Shown here: positions 12,565 to 23,532 of the stretch, one piece after another | Position numbering within the stretch: position 1 is the stretch's first letter | How the letters are laid out: each line of letters opens with the position of its first letter | Source: Jaltomata sinuosa | Lineage: Eukaryota; Streptophyta; Magnoliopsida; Solanales; Solanaceae | DNA: 64,000 bases | Direction: 5' to 3' | Assembly: GCA_003996215.1 (NCBI GenBank) | Contig: QJPP01003485.1 | Location: forward strand, 62,001-126,000 | Made by a program: the position numbers and the translations under genes | The notes under the pieces: generated by a model | The model's database searches: none | What the model saw: only the letters and a program-made list of their open reading frames with translations | Told to the model about the DNA's origin: nothing

Positions 12565-13239
12565 GGATAAAGCTCAAATGTGCTCTCCAAGATGGAGGTA
12601 TCGATGATCGTTAAGCAAAACAAAATTGTTATTACCCGACGGGAGTCAGGGTCGATCTCACAGGGAATTGGAACTTAGCCAAAGAGATTGTAGGAAAGTC
12701 TTCACAACAAGAGTAAATTGTCCAAATTACAAATAATGTAAAAAAGGGAGAATTGGGAATCTGCCACATTTCAATTCCAAACCAAACAATAAGAATAAAT
12801 GCGAGGTGTAAATAAGAGAGAGGACGGCTAGGGATGTGTTTCTGATGAGACTCAAACACGGGTCAAGGTACTTGCTTGAATGCATAAATTCTTATTAAAT
12901 AACATAGATCGCAATGATTTTAGGCATAATTGTCAATATCTTGATCACACAATCATTCATCCAACGGTATTTGTTCAAGCACCATTGTTTAGGCATAAAC
13001 CAACCAATATAGGCTTGGGGAGGTCATACTATTTCTAGCTTAGACCCTTAAATGGGTGTTTCCGGCGAATTTAGCTATTTAATGCCTCAATCTAAGTGGA
13101 ATCCCAAGTACCTACTAGCAATTTCACATCCAAAATCATGAACCCCTTTGTCAAGCAAGAATACAATCATGTAAATTAATATTTGCAACCACCAATTTTA
13201 GAGTTAAAATATGGTGAAATCACTAGACCCATAGCATAT
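12565..13239 (-). repeat. LTR A, 3' half (minus), interrupted by element B
   Basis: Reverse complement of the end of the B/E-type LTR: ggataaagctcaaatgtgctctcc at 12565 corresponds to the LTR end ...gagcgTTATCA. It runs leftward-sense up to ...gacccatag CATAT at 13239 and resumes at 29797 with the same CATAT. Joined, the halves make about 1.48 kb, the same as the intact B and E LTRs. The polypurine tract beyond 30606 shows that this is the 3' LTR of a minus-strand element. Confidence 0.85.
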
Positions 13240-14723
13240 TAATAAGTCGATAATCTACCAACTTATTGAGCCTTTAATCATGAATTATTGCTATGTTTTG
13301 ATAACATCTAGAGGTTCTTATGGCCTTTATTGACATAAATGCAGGTACTATAGGTGAAAGATCAAAAATAAGGAATTGGACCAAAAAGAGCTAAAAAGTA
13401 GTTGAAGTGTGAAGTGATCAAATAAGATGAAGATTCTGCCTTGAGGTGTGGACCTTCTGCAACACGCACAACCCATGGTGTGTTCCACACCTCCTCCTCA
13501 TGAAGGACTCAGAAGAAGAGGAGAATATTTTAAGGGAGTGTGGGGCTCGTGCGACACGCACAAGGTCTTGTGCAAACTGCACCCTACTTCGCATGATGCT
13601 GCAAGCATGAGCCAAGTCTCGGGTTCATTTGTGTGGAGTTGTGTGATGCACACAACAAGACGTGCAAACCGCACGTCATGGCATACAACTCGTGAGAGGC
13701 AATTTTTTCCAACTTTGTATGACATTTTGGGAACTTTCTAAAACCCAATTTGGGCATAGTTTTTGAATAGTTTTCAGTTTTTGAGAAAGTTTCTCACCCA
13801 AAGCAAGAAAGAGGGTTTCAATCCATTCATATAATCTTCAACCTTGGACTTGTAAATTTAAGCTTGGATATTGGATTCATGCTACAATTAATGAAAAGGA
13901 ATTTTAATTTTCCTATGGGTATACATTTTTTCCCTTTAGCATGAGTGGCTAAGTCTCCTTGCCTAGGGATGTGTTGATGATGGGTACTTAGTAAAAGGAT
14001 ATGGGTCTTGCTTATTTGTGTTTATAATTTCTAGTATGATATGGGTCTAGTTATTTCACCATATTTTAACTCTTAAATTGGTGGTTGCAAACATTGATAT
14101 AATTTACTTGATTGTGTTCTTGCTTGACAAAAGGGGTTCATGATTTTGGATGTGAAATTGCTAGTGGATACTTGGGATTCCACTCAGTTTGAGGATAGAA
14201 ATAGCTCAATTCGCTGAAAACACAAATTTAAGGGTCTAAGCCAGAGATAGTGTGACCTCCCCAAGCCTATATTGGTTGGTTTATGCCTAAACAAAGGTGC
14301 TTAAGTAAAGACCGTTGGATGAATGATTGTGTGTTCGAGGGATTAACAATCATGCCTAAAACCAATGCTATCTATGTCATTTAGTAAGAATTCATGCATT
14401 TAAGCAAGTACCTTGACCCGTGTTCTAGTCCCATCGGAAACACATCCCTAGTCATCCTCTCAGTCGTCCTCTCTCTTGTTTCCACCTCGCATTTATTTTA
14501 GTGTTTGGTTTGGAATTGAATAGTGACGGATTCCCAATTCCCCTTTATACATCATTTGTTGTTTGGACAAATTATTCTCGTTGTGAAATATTTTCTACAA
14601 TCTCTTTGGTTAAGCTCCAATTCCCTGTGGGATCGACCCCGACTCCCATCGGGTAATATAAATTTTGTTTCGCTTAATGATTGTTGATTCATCCACCTTG
14701 GAGAGTACATTTGTGTGTTATCA
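13240..14723 (+). repeat. 5' LTR of element B
   Basis: Starts taataagtcgataatc (TGATAAGTCGGTAATC in relatives at 51454 and 63214, so TG has become TA) and ends gtgtgTTATCA at 14723, 1484 bp. The ends TGATAA...TTATCA are inverted copies of each other. It matches LTR A, the E LTRs and 63214-64000. Confidence 0.9.
13440..13690 (+). repeat. GTGCGACACGCAC-type word array in B LTR
   Basis: Short related words repeat: caacacgcacaac, GTGCGACACGCAC (13549-13561), ttgtgcaaactgcacc, tgtgatgcacacaac and cgtgcaaaccgcacg. They are imperfect palindromes rich in CpG and CpA/TpG pairs. The array sits in the first half of the LTR, upstream of the presumed transcription start. The same words occur in LTR A (30150-30410), the E LTR (51660-51900) and 63415-63610. 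Confidence 0.7.
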
Positions 14724-14727
14724 AAAA

Positions 14728-14745
14728 TGGTTCCATTGCCGGGGA
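14728..14745 (+). other. Primer-binding site of element B (tRNA-Asp type)
   Basis: TGGTTCCATTGCCGGGGA differs at three positions from the form TGGCGCCGTTGCCGGGGA, which complements the 3' end of plant tRNA-Asp. It starts four bases after the LTR end. Confidence 0.8.
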
Positions 14746-14846
14746 ATTGTGTTGTAATAGCCTTTTTGATTGTGAATTGAAATCACCTTGTAGATTGTTT
14801 GTTTTTTTATTTGGTTTGTTGTTTTTGTTTGTCGTGTCGGTAGCCC

Positions 14847-15451
14847 ATGAGTGAAGTGGGTGATAATGTAAGTGTATATGATTTCATGGACGTAGCCAAT
14901 GATCTCGTGGTTCAAGGGAGAGTAGGTGCAATCTGCCTACCCCCCACAGTTGTAAATCTGATGTTCTACGTCACTAGCACCATGCTCTATATTATACAAA
15001 TGAAGGGGATGTTTGGAGAACCAGCATACGAAGATGCAAATAAGCACATACGCAACTTTGTGAAGATATTCCAACCTTTCATCTTCCAAAACATTCCCCA
15101 AGAATCTATTCGACTTTGCCTATTCCCCTTCTCTTTAAGGGGGAAAGCCATGGCATGGTTGGAAGAATTACCGGATGAGTCAATCACCTCTTGGGATGAG
15201 TTCGTAGAAGCTTTCACAACTAAATTTTCCCTCACTCAAGGATGATGCAGCTAAGGGATGAGATTACCAACTTTTGCCAACTTCCTGACGAACATTTACA
15301 CGAGGTGTGGTTGAGGTTAAAAAAGAAACTATTGTTGTGTCCAAACTATGGATTGTCAGATTATGTCTTGCTACAAAGATTTTATAAAGGTTTGAACTCA
15401 ATGAACAACTCTGTGGCAAACAACCTCAGGGGTGGTAGCTTCATGGACTAA
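14847..15451 (+). pseudogene. gag: gag of element B, N-terminal part
   Basis: Starts ATG at 14847, about 120 bp after the LTR. Conserved gag segments are visible: VQGRVGAICLPPT, ESIRLCLFPFSLRGKAMAWLEELP and, after a frameshift near 15240, MMQLRDEITNFCQLPDEHLHEVWLRLKKK and LQRFYKGLNSMNNSVANNLRGGSFMD. These are the retrotransposon capsid motifs (LFPFSLxxxAxxWL; HExWxRFKxLLxxCP; FYxGL). The frame changes from that of 14847 to that of 15242. It ends at a short LTR patch and resumes at 15632 and again at 22624 beyond element D. Gag forms the virus-like particle in which copying takes place. Confidence 0.8.
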
Positions 15452-15631
15452 CAATTTACTCTCGATGTGAAGTTTTTTCTATAATATTTTTAGCTAAGCT
15501 CCAATTCTCTGTGGGATCGACCCAAACTCCCATAGGGTAATATAAATTTTGTTTTGCTTAACAATCACTGATACCTCTATCTTGGAGAGTACATTTGAAT
15601 GTTATCAAAAATGGCGCAATTGCCGAGGATA
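15452..15631 (+). repeat. LTR-end plus primer-site patch embedded in gag of B
   Basis: Between gag codons there is a ~145-bp copy of the LTR 3' end (agctaagctccaattctctg, gggatcgacccaaactccc, ...gaatgTTATCA to 15607) followed by a primer-site copy TGGCGCAATTGCCGAGGA (15612-15629). Gag resumes at 15632 (caagggaggctgatattcc). Relative E has normal gag here, and about 85 bp of gag are missing from B. The entry point shares caatttactct with both gag and LTR. Confidence 0.85.
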
Positions 15632-15765
15632 CAAGGGAGGCTGATATTCCTACCTGGGAAGTGACCACATCTATTTTGACAAATGAGATGCGGATAAAGT
15701 ATGACGAGAGGTATGAGACCATGTAAATAATGATAACGCAAATAGACATATTGGCCAAGCATATG
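15632..15765 (+). pseudogene. gag: gag of element B, middle part
   Basis: Matches E at 53705-53843 (gaggctgatattcctacct, gaccacatc, atgagaccatg, ttggccaagcatatg). Codes for the segment after the capsid core, with several stops. It is cut at 15765 by the insertion of D; the last five bases ATATG are the target duplication. Confidence 0.75.
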
Positions 15766-15929
15766 TGATGTTCCTCCATTCTACGGCACTTTCGACTCCT
15801 TTTAACTAAGAACAATCGTAAGTTTTCAAGCAACCGTTGTCGTTTTTGATGTTTTTATGTTGGATTTTCAGGAAATAGGGACAAACATGGAACGGAAGGA
15901 AATACGAGCAAAAAGACATCCTGGATAAG

Positions 15930-16070
15930 AGTGACGGCCTGAGTGACGGCCCGTCACACATGTGACGGTCCGTCACAGTGACCGTCAAGTGGAGGCAGTC
16001 CACTGCCTAAGGGTGACGGTTCCGGCGATGGTCCGTCAAGCCAGTGACGGTCCGTCAGCCTGGCCGTCAC
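15930..16070 (+). promoter_or_regulatory. TGACGG/CCGTCA array in D LTR (5' copy)
   Basis: About eleven copies of TGACGG or its complement CCGTCA occur in 140 bp (for example 15932, 15944, 15963, 16014 and 16045 forward; 15951, 15970, 16033, 16052 and 16063 reverse). They include near-palindromes such as gtgacggtccgtcac (15962-15976). The array ends about 60 bp before the TATA box. TGACG is the known core of TGA-type bZIP binding sites in plants; a role as enhancer is inference. Confidence 0.75.
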
Positions 16071-16128
16071 ACCTAGGCAGTCCGCTATGCGGAATCCGAA
16101 CGTTTTTGGGATTTGTTTCCTAGACTCC

Positions 16129-16136
16129 TATAAATA
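16129..16136 (+). promoter_or_regulatory. TATA box of D 5' LTR
   Basis: TATAAATA in the context ctccTATAAATAccc, identical in the 3' LTR at 21672-21679. It marks the U3/R boundary. Confidence 0.75.
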
Positions 16137-17080
16137 CCCTATGTTAGGTTTATTTTAGATGTGAAGCTTTTTACAATAGTTCTCCCAATAGTTTTAGGAG
16201 AGATTTAGTCGAATTGGAGAACAAGAAACACATTTTCTACTTCTTGAATTCGTGTTCTTGATTAATTCTTGGGATCTTGGTTTTTCTTGTTCTTGGATAA
16301 TTGAAGATTGTTTTCACTATTTTGTAAGAATCTCTTCTCGTTATTATGAATACAATTCTCTTCTCTTTTCTTTATAGCATGATTAACTAAACCTCCCACA
16401 ACTAGGGTTGTGAGAGCCATGGCAAACATAGCAAGCTAGATTCCGGGTAGCGTCGGGTTCAATATATATGTTGTCATGTTGTTAATCATTCATTATGTAA
16501 TGTTTTCTAGTGGTTGCAAACATTAGAACATTCCTAGGTTTAAATTTGCTTGAGTAATGAGATTAAAACCGGGAAACTTGATTAACGACGAGGATTCGAG
16601 ACTACCAACTCTCGTCTTATGATTAATGATGTAACTAGATTAATCTACTTGATGTTTAGGATTGAAATATAAAAGCACACCTTTTCAAGTTCGAGAGAAT
16701 TGAAAAGTAAATTCGTCTATTTGGTTGAGAAATGTTTAGATGATACCATTAATTCAATCACACCGTGACACGCATATAGAAAGAACCCGGCTAAGCTTAG
16801 AATAGACATTGTTACCAACGCCATGGTAAACACTTCCCTAGTTCATTCTCTCATATTGATTTAAACTCATACGGTTATTATTTGCTTTGTTTACACATTG
16901 TTCACACCAAAACCCCCCCTTTTTACCGGAAACTATTGACCATTAGTCAACTAATTCACTAAAGACTTAACTTTCACCATATTCCCTGTGGGATCGACCC
17001 TAACCTTTGTTGGGTTCTATATTTGACAACGATCGCTTACGCTTCTTAATTGGAGTGGTACTTTGAGAGTTATCAAATTT

Positions 17081-17098
17081 TGGCGCCGTTGCCGGGGA
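17081..17098 (+). other. Primer-binding site of element D (tRNA-Asp, exact)
   Basis: TGGCGCCGTTGCCGGGGA, a perfect complement of the tRNA-Asp 3' end including CCA, begins six bases after the LTR. It is the only undamaged primer site in the window. Confidence 0.92.
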
Positions 17099-17204
17099 AT
17101 ACGGTTGTTTATTAAGTCCGGTGTGTTTATTTGACTCTTAGTCATACTTTCCTGCTTTTACGTTTATTTGTTGTTTTTGTTTTTGATAGGGTACAGAGTT
17201 GTGC

Positions 17205-19781
17205 ATGCCAAGTACCCGGCGCTCGGGTGAATCAACATTACCTTACGACCCCGAGCTTGCTAGAACGTTAAGGCAGAATATGGCTGCACAACTAGAGGCA
17301 GCAAGGATCGCTGCAGAACTGCAGGCCCAATAAAATCTGAATGCTGGTGGTCTGCAGGACGATGTTATGCTGAATAATGAGGATATCGACTTGGATGGAG
17401 TTGGTGCTACGGGCGCCATTGCTCTTCCACTGCTAGCGCCCGGAGCCAAGTTCAACATCACTAGCACGATGATCCAGCTGTTGAACTTGAGAGAAGTGTT
17501 CCATGGTGCCGCTGGTGTTGATCCAAACCAGCACCTGATGAATTTCGTGGGCATCTGCAAGTCGTTCGAGTTGCCTGGAGTAAGTCAGACAGCAATCAGG
17601 CTTAGGTTGTTTCCATTGTCTCTGTTTGATGAGGTAGCATTGTGGTTGACAGAGCTGACCCCCGACTCTATCACAACTTGAGGAGAGTTGAAAGGAGCTT
17701 TCCTAGAAAGGTTCTTTCCTCCCTCTAGGATGATACAGTTGAGGGATGAAATTAGTAATTTCAGACAGCAACCCCACGAAGCGTTACATGAGACTTGGTT
17801 GCGGTTCAAGAAGAAGCTGACACAATGCCCGAACCATCAATTGACCAACAACTTCTTGATGCAAATGTTCTACAGGGCACTGAATTCGGCTACCAAGCCG
17901 ACGTTGGACAACTCAGCGGGCGGAGCATTCATGGGTCTCACCTTTGTTGAGGCCACAACTACTTTGGACAGGCTCACCAAAACCAACAGGGCCTGGCATA
18001 CACGAGATTCAGAGGTTGCAGCTAGCACCTATGCCGTTGGTATGTCAGCAGAGAAGCGTAGGAAGGAGGAAGAACGGGACCAAGATATGGCCCACCTGAA
18101 AACACAATTGGACCTACTGACAAAGCACTTGTTTTTGGGAGGTGTAGAGAAGGTAAAAGCTATTGGTTCCCAAGGTAGAGCAGCAGAGTTGGAAACTGAT
18201 GAGGAGGCGAATTACTTGGGGGGTTTCCAGGCCAATGGCCAAGGAAACCAAGGTTGGACCTATCAGAAGGACAACTACTATGAGAAAGCTGGCTACAGAG
18301 ATCGCGATCAAGGAAACTGGAGGACTAACACCGATAGAGGTGGGTTGTATGTACCACTTGGTAATCGGGAAAGAGCTAACAATGAGGCAGGGACATCCAA
18401 ACTTGAGAACATGATGGCAAAGATGCTGCTGAAGGTGGAATCGACTGACTCTGGGGTAAAGAAGATAAGGACTGAGTTTTCAGCCATGAGTCAAATAGTG
18501 GAGGCACATTCCACCTCGATCAAGCAATTAGAGCAGCAAGTGGGACAAATCTCGGCATCTTTAAACCCAAGGAAGACAGGTACCTTGCTGAGCGACACTA
18601 TTCAAAACCCGAGGAACGACGCGAGCTGTATGGCGATCACTACAAGAAATGGTAAAATATTACCGGAATCACATCTGGTAATTCAGACTCAAGTTGAGGG
18701 TGATAACGCCAATGACAAGGAGGTTGATGAGGCTACTCAAAAGCCCACAGATAAAAGCAAGGAAGCTGAAAAGCTTCCAACTATGATGCCTCGACCACCA
18801 CCTCCTTTCCCACAACGCTTGAAGAAGAAAACGGAAGATGGTAAGTTCCTGAATTTCCTGACCATGCTCAAGCAGATATCAATAAACATCCCATTGGTGG
18901 AAGCGCTTGAACAAATGCCCGGATATGCCAAGTTCATGAAGGACTTGATTACAAAGAAGAGGTCAGTAAGTTTCGAACCAGAAGATAACCTCCACCACTG
19001 AGGTGCTATTTCCTCAAGGTCGTTAGTCGAAAAGAAGGAAGACCCAGGCGTGTTTACTATTCCCTGCACCATTGGGAAGCTCAACTTTGGGAAAGCCTTA
19101 TGTGATCTTGGTGCTAGCATCAACTTGATGCCGCTAGCAGTCTACAAGCAATTGGGCTTGGGAGCACCTAAACCAACGTCCATGAGAGTGTTGATGGCTG
19201 ACCGTTCGGTAAAGCGACCGATGGGAATATTGTCCGATGTGCTAGTCAAGGTTGGTAAGCTTATATTCCCCGCTAACTTTGTGATCTTGGATTGCGAAGT
19301 GGATTTTGAAGTTCCCATAATATTGGGAAGACCATTGTTAGCTACGGCAAGAGTATTGGTTGACATGGAAAGAAATGAACTGACCTTCAGATTAAACAAC
19401 GAAGTGGTCAAGTTCGATGTGTCCAAATTGATGAAGCAACCAAGTGACATGAGGGTGGTCGCGGTCATCAATGTTATTGAGGAAGTCCCTGCGGATATGT
19501 ATCTTGAGAAGAAGGGTTGTGTTGAAACCCGAGCTGTTATAAAAGTAAGGTCGCGATCGCAAGAGGAGAAGCAGGTAAAGGAAAGCGGTGAAAATAGATC
19601 AAGAAAACGAAAACACCGCAAGAGAATCTGCAAAGAAAGAGCGAAGAAGTTGTCGCGACTAGCTATGGAGCCAATAAAAGAGGAAGCTGGAACGCAACAT
19701 GAGGTTGTCGCGTGCACACACTCTATCGAATTCTCATGCTTTGGAGACCCTGGCGGTCTCCAACATCATGTCAGAATCTGA
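17205..19781 (+). pseudogene. gag-pro: gag-protease polyprotein of element D, three in-frame stops
   Basis: One frame of 859 codons runs from ATG 17205 to TGA 19779-19781, broken only by TAA 17331, TGA 17679 and TGA 18999; there is no frameshift. Gag: RLRLFPLSLFDEVALWLTEL (the first stop-free capsid motif), then a tryptophan turned stop, then MIQLRDEISNFRQ, LHETWLRFKKKLTQCP, MFYRALN and GGAFMG. Next comes a charged segment, then GNQGW with Gly/Asn/Arg-rich sequence instead of a CCHC knuckle, then a proline run. Protease: FTIPCTIG, KALCDLGASINLMP (catalytic Asp) and VPIILGRPLLAT. The tail is very basic (RSRKRKHRKRICKERAKK). It ends without any RT. Capsid and processing functions are retained in outline; the polymerase is absent. 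Confidence 0.88.
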
Positions 19782-20428
19782 GTCCTACAGACTTCACAGG
19801 TATTCCTTTTCTCTCACAGTTGTAGTTGTCACATGCATGCATTGGGGACAATGCATGAGTCTAAGTTGAGGATGTTGGGAAACCTGTGAGTCACCACCGA
19901 GGGTTTTTGTTGCCGTGGTTCTTTTCCCTCCGGTGTGCTATCTAGTAGTACCGGCATGTTTAGGTTGTCATTTTAATTTTAGTTGTTGTCTGGTGTCTAT
20001 AGCAAAAGCATGGCGTTTTCTTTGGAAAAATGTACTAAAAGGAGCCCCCTCTGAAAAATTTTGTAGTCATGTTTGAAACGATTGACTGTCTGGATCCTTG
20101 AATGTCATTGTATGGTTATGATTGGAATAAGTACGCTTAAGCCGAGCGATTGTTTTGATAGTTGGTAGTGGTATAGTTTCTTGGTGCCAAGTGTGTGTGA
20201 GCGTATTGTTATAAAATTCTTACTCTGTGCATGCATCTAGAACTTGCCCGGCCTATTTTGTTAAGTTTGAAGTTGGTTGCTTAGGAAAGGATCACAGGCC
20301 CTTTTTGTGTGCAGTCCACTTAGCCTATAAGACCGTCCAAATGCAAATAATCTCGTTTGAACCCTGTTTAAGCCATAATTGACCCTGTTTTTTCAATAAC
20401 CTGTCACCATTCCTGTTTAACTTTGAAT

Positions 20429-20606
20429 CCCTGTTTTGGCCCTGGTCCTTCCTTGGACATCGTGCACCTCAACTCAGGCGATCAGCCTAAGTTGAGGGTG
20501 GCTACTATAGAGGTAAACCCTGTTTTGGCCCTGGTCCTTCCGTGGACATTGTGCACCTCAACTCAGGCAATCAGCCTAAGTTGAGGGTGACTACTATAGA
20601 GGTGAA
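20429..20606 (+). repeat. Tandem duplication, 2 x 89 bp, in element D
   Basis: 20429-20517 and 20518-20606 both read ccctgttttggccctggtcc...gcctaagttgagggtg...ctatagaggt with only a few differences. Each unit contains a copy of the aagttgagggtg tract that also precedes the 3' LTR. Confidence 0.92.
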
Positions 20607-21305
20607 TGATAAGAAAAAGAGGATGGAGAAGATTGGTTGTGAATAGAATGGAAATTCCGGGTGTGTGTCTAAGAAAAGAAAGATAAAGAAACGAAAAAGA
20701 AGAGATGAAAAAGAATGAAAAAGAAGTAAAATAAAGAGGCCGCACCTGTAGCTAGAAAGAAGGAAATAAAAAGGTGAATAAGGATGGACAAAGTAAAGTT
20801 ATGTGGTAATAAGATGTCGGTGATTCCAAGGAGGGTTTAGTCACTATTCCCTAAATGTATCTTACCTGCACCCGAAGCCTCATTACAAGCCTAAACAAGT
20901 CCTGTAGTGATCCTTAGCGGCTTTCTGAAGAACTAAAATAGAATAGTAAGGGCAAGCTTATGGCATCGCATGTGCATTGTTTGAAATCGTTTGTGAGTGC
21001 GAGCGTCTTACCTAGTCCTAAATTTTTTGTGTGGGACTTCGTTGTGGTGAGGGCACCAAGATTTCTTTTTTTTCTATTGACTGTTAGGATAGCTGTGCGT
21101 GTGTATGCATAATGTTCGATCATATCGGAATGACATGTTCGGATCCTTGCAAGTTAGCGTTTCATACATTTGTGTGCTACAAGGGAGCTTGATTTATTGA
21201 ACTAATGAATGACCATGAGTTGCTAGAGACACGAGTTTGTTTTCTTAGTTGAGTCGTCGTATTGTTTTTCGTTTATGTTATGTTGCTTGAGGACAAGCGA
21301 ACGTC

Positions 21306-21319
21306 TAAGTTGAGGGTGT
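21306..21319 (+). other. Polypurine tract of element D
   Basis: taagttgagggtgt lies directly before TGATGTGCC at 21320. Plus-strand synthesis is expected to start here. The tract is weak (interrupted by Ts) but is conserved at three upstream places in the same element. Confidence 0.65.
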
Positions 21320-22618
21320 TGATGTGCCGCCATTCTACGGCACTTTTGAATCCTTTTAACTAAGAACAATCGTAAGTTTTCAAGAAACCGTTGTCGTTTT
21401 TGATGTTTTTATGTTGGATTTTCAGGAAATAGGGACAAACATGGAAACGGAAGGAAATACAAGCAAAAAGACATTCTAGATAAGAGTGACGGCCCGTAAC
21501 ACATGTGACGGTCCGTCACAGTGACCGTCAAGTGGAGGCAGTCCACTGCCTAAGGGTGACGGTTCTGGCGATGGTCTGTCAAGCCAGTGACGGTCCGTCA
21601 GCCTGGCCGTCACACCTAGGCAGTCCGCTACGCGGAATCCGAACATTTTTGGGATTTGTTTCCTAGACTCCTATAAATACCCTATGTTAGGTTTATTTAA
21701 GATGTGAAGCTTTTTACAATAGTTCTCCCAATAGTTTTAGGAGAGATTTAGTCGAATTGGAGAGCAAGAAACACATTTTCTACTTCTTGAATTCGTGTTC
21801 TTGATTAATTCTTGGGATCTTGGTTTTTCTTGTTCTTGGATAATTGAAGATTGTTTTCACTATATTGTAAGAATCTCTTCTCGTTATTATGAATACAATT
21901 CTCTTCTCTTTTCTTTATAGCATGATTAACTAAACCTCTCACAACTAGGGTTGTGGGAGCCATGGCAAACGTAGCAAGCTAGGTTCCGGGTAGCGTCGGG
22001 TTTAATATATATGTTGTCACGTTGTTAATCATTCATTATGTAACGTTTTCTAGTGGTTGCAAACATTAGAACATGCCTAGGTTTAAATTTGCTTGAGTAA
22101 AGAGATTAAAACCGGGAAACTTGATTAACGATGAGGATTCGAGACTACCAACTCTCGTCTTATGATTAATGCTGTAACTAGATTAATCTACTTGATGTTT
22201 AGGATTGAAATATAAAAGCACACCTTTTCAAGTTCGAGAGAATTGAAAAGTAAATTCGTCTATTTGGTTGAGAAACGTTTAGATGATACCATTAATTCAA
22301 TCACATCGTGACACGCATATAGAAAGAACCCAACTAAGCTTAGAATAGACATTGTTACCAACGCCATGGTAAACACTTCCCTAGTTCATTCTCTCATATT
22401 GATTTAAACTCATACGGTTATTATTTGCTTTGTTTACACATTGATCACACCAAAACCCCCTCTTTTTACCGGAAACTATTGACCATTAGTCAACTAATTC
22501 ACTAAAGACTTAACTTTCACCATATTCCTTGTGGGATCGACCCCAACCTTTGTTGGGTTCTATATTTGACAATGATCGCTTACGCTTCTTAATTGGAGTG
22601 GTACTTTGAGCGGTATCA
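21320..22618 (+). repeat. 3' LTR of element D
   Basis: Begins TGATGTGCCGCC and ends gagcggTATCA, followed by the target duplication ATATG. It contains the shorter form of the TGACGG/CCGTCA array at 21486-21615 and the TATA box at 21672. Confidence 0.95.
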
Positions 22619-22623
22619 ATATG

Positions 22624-23532
22624 ATGGGGGCTAGAAGTGCTAAGACCGTGAATGCTGTAAGTACACCGGAGATCAAGGCTAGTGATGATGAGCTAATGAT
22701 TATTATGGATAGTAAACTTTGCTATTTGTCTGCGGGTTCTCATCCTAGGTATTATCCCCTGAGGGATGGGAATCAAGGTTGGAATAGGGACAAGGAATGA
22801 GATGGAAATTAGAGGGACCATGACAAAAAAGGTTATAGATACAACCAGCGGAGATCAAATCCATACATACCTCCAAATAAGTCAAATTCTTTATATCAAC
22901 CTACCACAAGAGATCCCGGTAACTCAAAGATAGAGGACATGTTGTCCTTGGTTTTGAAGAAACTGGAAACTACAAACACCAGGGTTAGTGAGCTTAAAAC
23001 CAAAGTTTCAACACATCATCAAACAGTGAGCTCTCATTCGGCCTCAATCAAGCATCTAGAGGCTCAAATGAACAATCTATCCACTCAAATGAACCCGAGG
23101 ATGAACTGAACACTTCCTAGTTACACCATAGCCAATCCTAAAAATGACTCTCATATTATGGATATTGTTACTAGAAGTGGAAGGACAAGTGGTGTGGTGA
23201 AAAGGCCCATTGTGGATGTTGCGGAGAAGCCGGCTAAGGTGGTGAAGAAGCCTAGTGTTAAAGCCATTGTGGAGCTGTGTGACAAAGAAGAAGAGGTTGT
23301 GCGTGAAAAAGACATTGAAGAACCGAGAGTTGGGGTGAAGCTTGGTGCACCCATCTTCCCGGTGGTTGTTAATCTTGATGATGAGAAGATCTTCTACCCA
23401 AGTGGCTATTGATATTGAGGAGGACCCTTCCATTGAGAAAAGTGTGGCAACCACACTACCCAGGAACCCCCTCCGTACCCTCAAATATTAAATCAGAAGA
23501 AGGAAGACCACAAATTCAATAAGTTTTTTGAC
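22624..23532 (+). pseudogene. gag: gag of element B, C-terminal part (after D)
   Basis: Resumes atgggggctagaagtgc directly after the target duplication and matches E from 53843 on. Readable pieces are VNAVSTPEIKASDDELM, LCYLSAGSHPRYYP and GNQGWNRD, then a Ser/Thr and coiled segment, and later VTRSGRTSGVVKRPIVDVAE and KLGAPIFPVVVNLDDE. Frameshifts separate the pieces. As in D there is no CCHC knuckle. Confidence 0.72.

Larger units (their letters stand above)
15766..17075 (+). repeat. 5' LTR of element D
   Basis: Begins TGATGTTCCTCC and ends gagagtTATCA; pairs with 21320-22618. It has a 12-bp extra segment near 15938 (a repeated gagtgacggc step) relative to the 3' LTR, consistent with slippage in the word array. 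Confidence 0.95.
19782..21319 (+). other. 3' noncoding region of element D
   Basis: 1.5 kb with no coding frame of note. It includes the motif (g/c)tctaagttgagga/ggtg at about 19860, two 89-bp tandem units, a purine-rich stretch near 20610-20720 (aagaaaaaga repeated), and the final purine tract before the 3' LTR. Confidence 0.7.
15766..22618 (+). mobile_element. Element D: young Athila-like gag-protease retrotransposon
   Basis: Two direct LTRs of 1310 and 1299 bp, TG...CA ends, and the perfect target duplication ATATG (15761-15765 and 22619-22623) in the gag of B. Internal part of 4.2 kb: exact tRNA-Asp primer site, one long gag-protease frame, and 1.5 kb noncoding ending in a purine tract. 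There is no room for RT, RNase H or integrase, so movement would need enzymes from another element. The LTRs differ by about 40 substitutions by eye (roughly 97% identity), making D the youngest-looking insertion here. Confidence 0.93.

Noticed and set aside
13440..13690. CRISPR-like array
   Set aside because: Words are short, variable and palindromic without regular spacers, in a plant LTR; no cas genes. Not a CRISPR.
14728..14745. A tRNA gene at the primer-binding sites
   Set aside because: Only the 18 bases complementary to the tRNA 3' end are present; no cloverleaf.
17331..19001. Programmed stop-codon readthrough between gag and protease in D
   Set aside because: The three stops differ (TAA, TGA, TGA) and lie inside gag domains as well as before the protease; each is a simple C-to-T or G-to-A change. 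Decay is the simpler reading.
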